Source: Aedes albopictus (lineage: Eukaryota > Arthropoda > Insecta > Diptera > Culicidae). Taken from it: 64,000 bases of DNA. Under the pieces are notes generated by a model. The model did no database searches and was not told the DNA's origin. It saw only the letters and a list, made by a program, of their open reading frames with translations. The stretch covers positions 38,918,566 to 38,982,565 of the forward strand of contig NC_085137.1 of the NCBI RefSeq assembly GCF_035046485.1, read 5' to 3'. Positions 13,001 through 25,000 of the stretch are shown piece by piece (position 1 is the first letter of the stretch; every line of letters starts with the position of its first letter). The position numbers and the translations under genes were made by a program.

Positions 13001-16000
13001 GACGTGGAAACTATTTCCTGGACCGGAAAACGACCGGTTGTACAGATCGCCGCTAGCTTGGCCTTATCCGCTACCCAGTTTCCGTTATCGGGAGGGATGC
13101 GGTATGGGTCCGATAGTAGTGCGATGTCTGTACTTGACTCCGAGACTGACTGCCATAGCAGTCTGTTAGAACAGTCAAAGAGACTGTTGTGCGGCTTCAC
13201 AGTGGTTCAGGTTTAGTTGTGTAACCTGCATTATCGTTTGGAACTTCGACCTCCTCGCGTGCCTGGACATTTAGGCTCGCTCGTCGTGTGGCCCTTGTTC
13301 GCCGTGCAAATCAGGCATTTTGGTGCAGAGTTGCACTCCCTGGCGATATGGCCTTCTACTCCACACTTCCAGCAGAGCTTACTCCGGTCTGGGCCTTTGC
13401 ATGCCCAGGACTTATGCCCTTGCTCAAAGCACTTGAAGCACGCCACTGGCGGCTCGTATATGCTGAGCGGGCACACTGACCAAGCTACCTTGATCTTCCC
13501 GACTGAAATCGCCTTATTCGCATCCCCTACGGGGAGTTTGAACGCGGCAATCTGCGTGCCAGCCGGACCCTTACGCAGGCGGATCGATGCACTTGGTACA
13601 TCTATCTCACACTGCTGTTTGAGTGCGGCTGCGAGCTCCTATGCGTCGGTAATCTCGTCCAGGTTTTTACACTGGAGAGTTGCCTCCGCCGTTAGGGCTC
13701 TTACCTGCACCTTTTCGCCAAGTACCTCTTGGGCTAGTGCTTTGTACGAAGTACCTTTATTGGCTGCTTCTTTCTCCAGCACTAGCATCATCTCTCCCGT
13801 CCTGGTGCGCCGGATGCTTTTTACATCCGCGCCCAACGGTGAGAGACGATTCTCGCCTCGCATAGCCTTCAGCACCTCGGCGTATGTGTCTGCCTCGGTT
13901 TTGAAGACCAACGCGTCACTTCTCGCTCGTTTGCGGGCTGGTTTCGTAGTTCTCACCTTCTTCTTTTTTCCTACCGTAATCCAAAGGTTCTCCTTCCCTT
14001 GGTCCGGTTGGCCTTCGTTCTTCCTCTTGTTAGCTTGCTGGGGCTTGGTTTCCCTGCCCCTTGCGCGCTTCGCAACCGGCTTAGCAGCCTGATTACCTAC
14101 GCTAGTCTTCACCTTCTCTTTCTGCGGCCTTGCACCCGACTCTGCCGGACGCTTCTTGGGCCGCGTCTCCTCAGCAGGTTCAGAAGGCTCAGCAAGGAGG
14201 AAGTTGTCCGTTTGGGTGGACCGCTCTTCCTTGCTCGCATGAGCAGCACTTCGTTCTTCCACCAGGAGGTCGTACTCCTTCTTGGCCAGAGCCAGTGATT
14301 TGCGGAGCTTCAGCAGGCCCTGTTTCAGGTCCTTGCTGATGGTTGTCCGCCCGTTCGTGTAGCCGATCAGCTCATCCAGCTGTTCGGCAACTACCAACAT
14401 CTTTGGTAGCCCGCTCCTGTTGCGGTTCAGCGCCCGCGTGAGGTCCGCACCGGTCATCTGTGCTTCCTCCGTCGGCGCTGTACCGCTTCGTGCACCACTT
14501 GCTCCACTTGAACTTCCTGCCGCTGGTTCGCTGGTGGGTGCACCAGCCCCTCGGAGTGGCGATCTAGCCAAGCCTCCACGCGCGAACGGGTTCAATGCCG
14601 CTCCCTCAGTTACTCCACACTCGACCACGTTGTTACAGTTGTTGAATTTCGAAGTCATGTCTGTTGGGCCCCCCTTAGAGCCGCTATCCCTCATTGTAAA
14701 TGAAGTAGTCGCCAAGGATCCTGGTGGTTATCTATGCAAGCAGGGAGGCCACCCGAGGGTTGGCCCAGGCCCTTATGGGGACTGAGCTCAGAGCCGGATC
14801 AGCGCTAATCAGGAGTGTTCATCTGAACCTACTTCCACCCAGATAGTTGTCTAAGCTGGGCACAGATCAGGAACGTACTTTAAGGCCATTCCACGGTTTT
14901 ATGGGGCGGAAGACAGCGTCGACATTAGCCTATCCGCCGTTTCAAGTCAGTGTCACCCGACCTTACTAAGAGGATAGAATGCCGTCGCCATCAGCTCACT
15001 TGTGCATAGTTACCTTAGCGTGTACCATCTCTTTTACCAATTACTAAGCATGACCAGTATACCATAATCAGGAACTTACTGGCATCGTTCCTGATGTGCC
15101 CGAGGCACTTCTAACTGGGCTATGACACTTTGGAAGCGGTGCCATATCGCTTGAACCCTGAAATTCACCATTGCCTGTAAAGCCCCTTGAAACGTCCCTG
15201 AACCCCCTTAATACTGTTGAAGTATTCTGAATATCCCGAAGGAAATGCACATAGAAAACATTCTTTTTTTTTTCAGAAGATAAATGGTCGTTGTACACTT
15301 ATTCATCTCTAATTAAACTCAACTACACTCTTTTATCCGTTCATTAATTCATCAATAGGGTTAACAAAGGATGTTCAAAATAGTTTAAAATAGTGAATTT
15401 TTATCGAAAAATTTGATATCAGTGCAAATAGGGGCTTTACAGTGACCGGCCTGAAAAAGTGACCAAGCCACTAACTAGTGATCAGGTCTGTAGTCTTGTA
15501 TTAGTACCTAGTGCGGAATAAGTTTGTATAGTGATGTATAGTAAATCGATAAAATGCAAACGACAGCACGCCTAGAAAACCATATTAAGCATTTGTTTTC
15601 GGAAACCATTAGTTGAAACTTAGGAAATAATTCCAATATTACAGTTTGTTTTATGAGTTTTTGCAAATTTACCTTATTTTTTAATAACAAATATTTTCTA
15701 ATCCTTTCAGCCCTTCTCCTACGACGATCGGAACCAATACAACAACGACTACGATTACCGAAACCGGAACCGCAATCCGTACGATCGCGATCGCAACCGT
15801 TACGTGTCCGATGTGGACAACCCGGACCTCTATCAAAACCGCCAACCCTACAATCCCAACCAGGGCCAGGACCGTTTCCGCAATCCGGACGGTCGTTACA
15901 ACCCAAACCAGCGGCCCTACGTCAGCGATGTGGACAACCCAGACCTTTACCAAGATCGCAACCCATACAACCAAAACCCGAACGACGATCGCTTCGATCC

Positions 16001-19000
16001 GAACCGACGGCCCCAGTTCGGACCCCCGAACGAGCGAGACTTCGAACGGGGACGACCACGGGATTCGTTTTTCCAGGGACCGTTTCGCAGTGCCGAAGAG
16101 GAACGGCGTTTCCGAGCGGAGACGGAAAAACTTCGCTCCTTCTTAACGGAAATCGATCGCAAGAGCTCGCTCGAATGTTCGCTGAACGTGGGTGCCCAGT
16201 GGAACTTCGAGACGAACGTCAACGAAGCGACTCAGGTGGAAGCGGTAAGGCGGTTCTTACATTACACATATGTATAATAAAACTAATTTGTGGTTTCTTA
16301 TTCCGAATTTAAGTTCATGTGTGTGGCGGCCCGGTAGCATAGATCCGGGCAGATATAATCACGCGTTGTATGGCACAATTGTGGGAACTTTCGTGCGGTT
16401 GTTTGACATTGACATACACCAGGCGCGGTTGGATCTGAAAGAGTTCTAGGGTTTCTGTAGATTCTTAGAACACCGAACAGGCACGCAAAAATCTTAAATC
16501 TTCTTGTTTAGAGCTGCACCACCTTCGTTGGGTGGTGAGTGATGCAGCGGTGGTGGGTTGGAAAATTAGCGTTTAGGTCAGAAGAATGGTTTAGAGACAA
16601 TGAGCACTTGTGGTGGTTCGTTGATCGGTGGAAGGTGATGAATAAGCCGTAAAAGCCATCGCGCCGTGGGAAAATTGGTGATCTCGTGGCTTGGTTTTTT
16701 GCTATATGGTATCTGAGCTAGCGTGACTGTATTCCCCTGGTGTGGCAGTGTAAATGACAATGGTTGAAATTGTGTTAACATTGAACTTTGTCGCCGACAA
16801 GAAGATGAAGACAGTGTTCAATTTCGGTTGACTTTGGCATTGGGGTATTGAGTTTGTTTTTCGATTGTTTGCGAGGTTGTTTGCCGACTAATTGAAATTA
16901 AGTAGTATCACGTGACATTTCGTATGGTATGATTACTCAAATTGTTGGCATTGAGAATGTTATGAACTTGTTTTTTTATAATAGATGCTGCTTATTGTTA
17001 AGGATGGCTTGCAGCAATTACATAATCTTAACACGTTATTATCAATCAACAATCAAGAATGTATGTACTTGTATATATACAAACCTACACTCCATGGTTC
17101 AATCAAAAGCTAAGAAATAATTACTTAAGGCTAAACTGGTTGAATTTCATTTTTTTTTTATTAAATAACGAAGCAATATTTTCAAAATCAATTTCCTTAC
17201 ACAGAGGAAAGATCAAGGATCAATGCTCAGAAACTAACATCGCTTCTCGACATTGCATCAAGCAGCGATCAGGAATTTGAGTGATTGTGGATGGCCTCAA
17301 GGGGCAGTCTTGTCACCGCTAACCTGCTGTGGCCTTTTTCAGGGCGCTGTTTGAACCCATTGTGTTTCGCTTATTAGTTGGTACCCTCTGTTAGAGTATC
17401 TTTTGCTATTTCCCTACCTGTGCTTATCCCCATCTTACTCCTAATTTCCTTTTATTTCCCTCGGGTAGATGATGAAATATGCTTTTATTACGGCGATGGG
17501 ATAAATGTCCCAAATGGAGGAAAACGTGCCTCTGGAGCCAGCATTCCGATACAAGGTTTCCTCCCAAATTTTCTCTTGTGGTTCTCAAAAGGATTTCTCC
17601 CGGAACCTTCCAGGGAGTCGTCCAAATATTCCTCCCGGGAAGTTCACCATCCTGGATTTCCAGCCAAAACTTGCACTTGCTCCTGAGCATTTGAGATGGA
17701 ACCAAGAGGAAGGAAGTTCCCAGTCAGCCCAAAAAAGGGGGTTCCTAGGGGCTTCATGGGCGTTTCATTGGCGTTGTTTCAGGGGATTCGAGGAACCTTG
17801 CAAGGGCGATTCGTCAGGTTTCATCGGTGTATTAATGAGATTACCGGGATTTCAGCCTGAAACCCCCTTGGTGCCCCTGAAACACCCCTGAGTCGTCCAG
17901 GTACCCTCCTGAAACTCCTTTGAATCCCTCTCAGACCCTGAGATCTCCTGGTTGCCCCTGAATTGCTCCTAAAATGCCCCTGAAATGCTCCTGAAACCCC
18001 CTGTAATTCCCTAGGACCTCGTGGGGCTCCCCTGGTAAGCATTGGCGTTTTAATAGTATTAAGGGGATTTCAGGGACGTTTCAAGGGGCTTTAAAGGCGA
18101 TTCTGGGTGTGAAAAATGCGTGAAAAATGCCTCCGGCGGTTCCAGGGGCATTTCAAGGCATTTCAGAGGCATTTTAAAGGAATTCAGGAACATTGTATTT
18201 CACGGGCGTTTCAAGATGTATTCAGGTGCTTTTCAGGAGGTTTTTGGAGCATTTTAAAGGCGATCCAAGGGGTTTCAGAGGGCGTTGCAATGGGATCACG
18301 GGTTTCAAACATTTCGAAACTTGGTCAGAACCGACCCCCTCCTTCGATTCTAGGTAGTTTATGGACAGGCCCTTATTGTCGTACCGTAGGAGGTGGGTTT
18401 CGGGAACGCCTTTAAACCCAAGGGGTTTCATAGGCATTCTAGATTAACTACAGGGTTTCAAGGGATTTCAATGGTATTATGATCTTAGGGGCGATTCAAG
18501 GCATTTCAGGGTCGTTTCAAGGAGTTTAAGAGATGTTTGAGAAGAGATCTCTGGAAATACTTCTGAAATGCCTCCTAAATACCCCCAAAAACTCCCTGAA
18601 ACCACATATAGCACGCCTGAGATTCTCCAAAACCTGCGAAAATCTTCTGAAGCTTTTTGAAATGGCTTCGAACTCCCTCAGGCCCCTGAGTGAAGATTTA
18701 GAATTTCAAATAGAATACACATAAATTTAAAATAAAATACACATAAATAAAAACCAAACCCTCACGGCTCGCTAACTGCAACGCCCCTGATACCCCCTGA
18801 AACCTTCTGAAACTCCCTTGAGACCTCCAGGTACCCTTCTGGATCCTCTGAAACGCCCATATGACCCCCAAAAACACCCCTGAGACCCGCTGGAGCGCCC
18901 CAGAGACCTCTTGGAACGCCTCTAAAATGCCTACAGTTACTTGCCTGAAAGCATCTTGGACCCCCCTTGGTAGCTCCTGAAATGCCCCTATAAGCTTCTG

Positions 19001-22000
19001 AAACGCTCCTGAGACCCACTGGAACTCTACTGAAATCTTCGGAGACCCTTGGAACACCCTGAAGGCCCCTAAAGCCCCCTGAGAAGACCCTGAACCCCCC
19101 TGAAACGTACTTGTGTGTAGAAGTATGCGCCGAAGCCGAATAATTTGCGTGAATTGCTCAAGTTACCGAAAGTTCAGATAAGAGGGTATTTTATAAGCTA
19201 AGCAGCTTGTTAGAGGTTGCTCTTTAGCCTTCTAAGCAGCTTCTTTTTAAGTAATTTCAGAACTTGAAAGTTTACATAAGGAAGTAGGATAGCCTTCTAA
19301 GCAGCTTCTGACGGAACTGCCTCAAAATGAATGTGAAAACAAAAACTTACTTTTCAGATTCATCACAACCTTGTTGTTACTTGTCAAACTTACTTTTACA
19401 TACTTATTTTTTATGATTGTGGCACTCTCCTACGTAGATTTGAACCGGGACCTCCTGCGTGATAAGCTGCCGTCATACCGCTGCGCTGCTACAGATACAT
19501 AATATGGATTAGTTAACTTCGCTACTGTCTAAGTGTGCAAACCTAGATGTCGACAGAGGATTGATTCAAGTCAGCTTTCATCCGCTTTGCAATTGTGGTG
19601 TCGGGCTAGAGTGTAGGGCTCTAACGGTGTGACTACCGGTTCGAATCTGGTGGGCGTCATATTTTTTTTCATCTGCACTTCATGTTCATTGATTTGGTGA
19701 ATTTAATTTAGTTGTCGTTGGAAATTTGCTTATAATGACAAAAATAAATCCTTAGACATAAAGCTACTGAAATGAACTTTAAGGAATTAGAAAATTCCAT
19801 CAAAGTTCAGAGTAGCATCTTAAGCAGCTTTCAAGTTCCACCAAGTTCAGATATAGTTCCAAGTGGAACTTTCTGACTGCTTAAGAGGCTAACAATGAGC
19901 CTTGCTGGTACTTATGTGCGAAGTTCCAGCAAGGCTTATTGTTAACCTCTTAAGCAGCTAGAAAGTTCCGTTCGGAACTTTATCCGAATTTTGTGGAACT
20001 TGAAAGTGCATTTTGTCATGGGAAGCGGAACTTTTGGTTACTTGAGTAGTCCTTTAAAAACGTCAACTGAAAAAAAAAACAGAACATATTTTGCCTTTTA
20101 TGTGCGTAAAGAAATCATGGATTTCAATAAAAACTATCCTTACAAGTATTTTGATTTAAATTTTAGAGATATTCCTTGAAGACGTTCTGCAGGAAATTTA
20201 TAAAAAAATCCTCAAAGTAGAAATTCAGAAAGTCACATGCCTGTTCTATGGATATTTTTCTAAAACGTATCATAGACAAGTGCTGTTTTGGTAACATTAG
20301 ACCTGTTTATCCAAGGTTTCCAAGTTCCAGCGCCCTATTATACTGGTACGTCCCTTATGAAATTACTTCAATGTTGAACCTTATGCACATTATTTGAATG
20401 GTTTTTCCTGATCAGGATGATGTTATTTAGTTATTAAGCCAAATATCAATCCAAGAACCAGCAAGTATGTGGACCAATAATCCGATGATTCCGGTTCCGG
20501 AAACTTCCAAGAACATTATTTACATTCATGAATGTAAAATAGCGTCCACCTTTAGGAGTTGCATAGAGATTCCTTCTGAAATATCTCCAATAATTTTTCG
20601 TAGAATTCTGAAATCATTGCAGGAACCTTTTGCATGATTTTAGCAAGAGTTCCTCCAAAGATACCTCCAGGAATTCCTTTTTGAATTTCCTTCAGATTGT
20701 TTTTAGATTTTCCCAGAAATACCTCTAGAAATTTCTCTGGAAATTCTACAAGATATTTCTCCCGGCGTTTCTTCAGTTTTCACTCAGCCATTCCTTCAAA
20801 CATTCAATGCCTGCATAAAGTGGAAGAGTTCCTCTAGCGAATCCATCAAAAGTTTTATTAAAGATTACTTGAGCTCTTTGTTCAGTAAGTATTCGAGAAA
20901 TTCTTCTAGTAAGGCATTGCACCACAAACTTCTCTTGCAATTCATCGAGACTTCCAAGGAATTCTTCCAGAAAATATTCTGGGGAACACTTAAAAATACT
21001 TTCAGAGTTTCTTTCAGAAATTCTTTCAGAATTCACTTCGGGATTTATTTCTTGTTGTTTCTGCAGGAATATCTCAAGAAATTATTCTTGTTATAACTGC
21101 AGACCATTCTCCACATTTTCAGGCTTTTGTTTGGAAATTCCTTCAAAAAAAAAAAAAAAATTTCTTTAGAAGCATAAGCAGTCGAGTCAAGTACAAGACA
21201 TTGAAGACGACCTTACAGTTGAGCTCGAAATACGTATCTGTCAAAGGATGCAAATTCTTAGTGGAATTCAAAGGAACCGTACTTAACCCGATTTTCTTTT
21301 TATTTAGCATAATTTAGTTATTTCATCAAGAACTCTTTCTGTTTTGTTTCAAATTAATGCTGGGTCTCCTTCAAAAGTTCCTCTAGCGATTATTTGAGAA
21401 AATGTATTAGGGCTGTTTATCACCTACACGTTCAGACATTTTGGAAGATTTTTAAAGAACTTTTCCAGAAGTCTATAATAGTTCTTCATGATTCAGAACA
21501 TCCCCCAAGAATCCCTGCATGAACTTATTTATTTATTTATTCAAGATTTCCTCCAATGTGTTTGTCTGCAGTTTCTGCTTGGATTCCTTCATAAATTTTT
21601 CTAAGGTTTACTTCAGAAATTCCTCAAAAGTGTCTTTTAGAAACCTTTTTAAGAGACTCCTCCATGAATTTTTCATTTAATTGCTCCGAAAGTTGCTCAT
21701 TAAATCTTCTAGGAATTTCTTTATAGCTATCTGAAGGGGTTCCTCCAGAAACTCTTCTATAGGTTACTTTAGATTTTTTCCCATACAATTCTTCTTCGAA
21801 TTCCTCCAAAGCCATCTGAAGGAGTTCCTTCAGGTATTACCCAGCGATTCCTGCAGAAACTCTTCCATAGATTCAGATAATGCTTTAGAGGAGAATTTCG
21901 TTCAGGAATCTTTTCTAGAAAATTTCCAAAAAAATCTTTGTACTTTTAGATTTATCTCTAGAAACTCCTTTAGAAATTCCCTAAGAAAATCATTGAAAAA

Positions 22001-25000
22001 AAGCCAGTATTTTTTTGTGTAATTTCATGAAGTACAGTCTCTGAAGGAATCGCAGAAGCATTGCTTTCTAGTAATTTTCTGGAGGAGCCATGAAAGAATT
22101 TACGAACGAATCACTGAAAATTAAAAAAAGGTTCTAGATGTAATTCTAAAAAAATCTATGGAAGAACTTCTGATGAAGTCCCTTGATGACATTCATAAAA
22201 TAATTCTTAAACTACTGAATAAATCTCTGCAAATATTTCCGCAGGAATTCCTGAAGAAGTTTTAGAAAAAATCCGCGGGGGAATTTCTGAAATTATCTTT
22301 GAAGGATTTTTTTGAATAAATCTTTTGTCTAGTTTACGTAGCAATCTCTGAAGATATTCATTAAAAATTCATGATATTCCTGAAAGAATCATAGGGAAAT
22401 TCTCGAAGATATCTTAGATGATGGTATTTAAGAAATTGCTTGAGTAATACCTGGAAACATTGTTTGAGAAAGCCTTGGTTCAATTACTTTAGAAATTTAT
22501 TAAGAAATGCTTGGAGAAATTCCTGAAGGAATCCCTATCCAAAATTCATGTATATTCCAAAAGCACCCGGAAGATAAAACATTCCCGGAGATCCGGAAAT
22601 CTTGAGAAACGGTTACACTTCTGTAAAGTATAATAATCTCATGAGATATTAAAAAAATATACATTGTAAAGAAATCATAAACAAGTTTGCTGACAATTCA
22701 TAAAAGATTTCAAGAAAAAGGAGCGTAGAATTAGCATTTAAGTTAAAATACACAAAAATAAAAACTAAAAAAAAAAATATAAAAAAAATTCAAGAAAAAT
22801 ACGGCAAAAATTTACTAGAAAAAAAGCGAAGAGTTTAAAAATGATCACTATTTCTGCTATCAGGACTAAACAGATAGTTTGTAGATAAAAAAATCAATGT
22901 CGACCTATATTCTCATCGGCGTGGGAATTTTTTTTCGGCAGCAAGGATAAATATGAACAGTGGCGTGCCGGGCAACTTTACTGGCGGTGGCGGCGTGGAA
23001 ACGTCGAAAAGCCGAAATTGCTTCCGGGTACATCAACTTTTAATAAAGCTGTAGATCGTTTGATTTCTACAGGATTTTTTTTCAGATTCCTTCAGAAATT
23101 TGTTCCGAGATCCCACCAGGATGGCGATCCTTATGGAAATTCTCTCAAGTTTCCTCCAGGAATTCGTTCCGAGCTTACTTTGAGAATTTGTTTCGGGATT
23201 CTTCCGAAAATTCTTTCCGAGATTCAAACAGGAAGTCGCTCCAAGATCCCTCCAGGAATTCATCCTGGGATTTCTTCAGGAGTTTAGGGATTCTTTCAAG
23301 AGTTGGAGGAAGTTCCTTCTAGGATTTCTGGAGGAATCCCAGGAAGTGCTCCTCAAGGAATCTTAGACGAAAGGTCAATTCCTAGAAGGAGTTCCTTGGA
23401 ATGTACCAAAAGCAACTTTCAGAGAAATGACAGAAGGAACTCATTGGGAAATCTCAGATGGAACTTCTGGACAGTCTCAGAAAACAATTCTGCAGGACTC
23501 CTAGAAAGTGCTCCTTATCCTTATCCTTAATCTTAGAAGGTGGAATCCTCAAATGAAGAAATCCTGGAAGGAGCTCCTTGCGGAATCCCTTCCGAAAGTC
23601 CTAATGGAATCCCTGAAGATATTTTCTAGAGAAATCTCAAAAGGAACTTCTGGAGGAATCTCGGAAGAAATTTCTGCAGGAACCTAGGAATACTTTCTGG
23701 AATAATCCAAGAGTGCACCTCTGAAGGAATTCTGAATAACCTCCTAGGGAATCCCAGATGGGACTCCGGGAGCAATCGAATTCCTGTGAGAATCTCAGAA
23801 AGAGCTTCGGGAGAAATCCCGGAAGGAATTCCAGGAAGTTATTCAAAGGAATTCGTAGAGGAGTCGCGGAATGAATTCCTGAAAAAGTCCCAGGACTCCC
23901 CAGGACTCCCAGACTCCCCTAGGAGAAATTCTGGAAAGAAACTCTGGAGGCATCCGGGAAGGAGTTCATCGTTTGAACTGATGGTGCCTATTCGATTACA
24001 TGTCGACGGCAATTTGTTTTTCAAAATTGTTCCATTACATTTGTAGATTTGAAAGTCTTTACTCAAGAAGGGGTTCAAGAAGTTCATATAGGAACTTGAA
24101 GATTACTAGAGCTCAGTACTCAATTCAACTTTGTTTTGGTCATATTCTTAAATACTAGCCCTTCCTTTATCCTTTAACGAGAGTGCGAAAAACACACTTT
24201 TCGCCATAACTAATTTGTTTTGCAATATTTTCAACCAAATTTTGATACAAGAAGTGCATTTCCTTTTAATTTAAAGATTTGGTAGGGATTTTAAGAATGG
24301 CCACCTGGTTCCGGAGATATTCTGGAATCAAAATGAGTCATTGGAATAGGCCATTTTGGAAAAAGTAAGTTTTCGATATGAGATGAGAACAGTTTAATTT
24401 TCAGACCTAAGTGAACTAAAATGATAGTCAAATATGTTTGGAAGTCCATCCCGGTCACTAAGTGTTTTGGAACCAGTTTTACGGATGTTCTGGGCAACCG
24501 GTTCCGGGGTCAATTTTTTAAAATAATACAATACCATCATGCGACACCTCAAAAATCGTGATTTTTCAAGATAACAGCATTCTGAGATGTTTTTGTGTTA
24601 TTCGAAATACTTTTGGCCATTTTGGAACCGATAAACGGATTTTACGGGAATCGGTTCCGGTGGTCCCAGGATCCATTTTTCTTAGACGAACCATCATGCG
24701 ACATATCAAACTTCACGATTTTGAAAGTTATTGCATATTTCACGATGGTCACTTAGAATAAAATCGTTATTCATGGACGCTCTCAGGATTTCTCCAGGCA
24801 GCCTTGATAGGATTTCACTAGAAATTTCTATAGAGATTCTTCCTGCGATTCCTCCTAGGATTTCTCTAAAATTCTTACTATGATACTTCTCGGAATTCTT
24901 CTAGGGATTGCTCCAGGAATTCCAGGTGGGATTATTCAAGACAATCCTTCTGGGATTCTTCCAGAAGTTATTCCAATGATTCTTCCAGGAACTCTTTCAT

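Larger units (their letters stand above)
9958..15150 (-). mobile_element. R1-clade non-LTR retrotransposon, nearly full length, inactivated
   Basis: A ~5.2-kb element on the - strand: 5' UTR (~14695-15150), ORF1 (14694-13231), ORF2 (13231-10188) and 3' UTR (10187-9958). ORF order, CCHC knuckles, apurinic-type endonuclease, FADD reverse transcriptase and C-terminal CCHC finger place it in the R1 clade. ORF1 stop and ORF2 start overlap as TAATG, as in R1-clade SART1 (established knowledge). Both ends are approximate and no target duplication was found. It sits in a degenerate repeat array, not rDNA. Confidence 0.8.
19140..20050. mobile_element. non-autonomous element with two tRNA-like units and a 48-bp-arm hairpin
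   Basis: CTCAAGTTACCGAAAGTTC at ~19158 and CTCAAGTAACCAAAAGTTC (inverted, ~20025-20048) form imperfect ends. CTTCTAAGCAGCTTCT-type phrases repeat on both sides. Inside are divergent tRNA-like units at 19426-19498 (-) and 19594-19660 (+) and a hairpin at 19865-19969. No transposase; the exact borders are uncertain. Confidence 0.5.

Noticed and set aside
13217..14092. + strand open frame of 291 codons
   Set aside because: Antisense of ORF1 of the R1-clade element.
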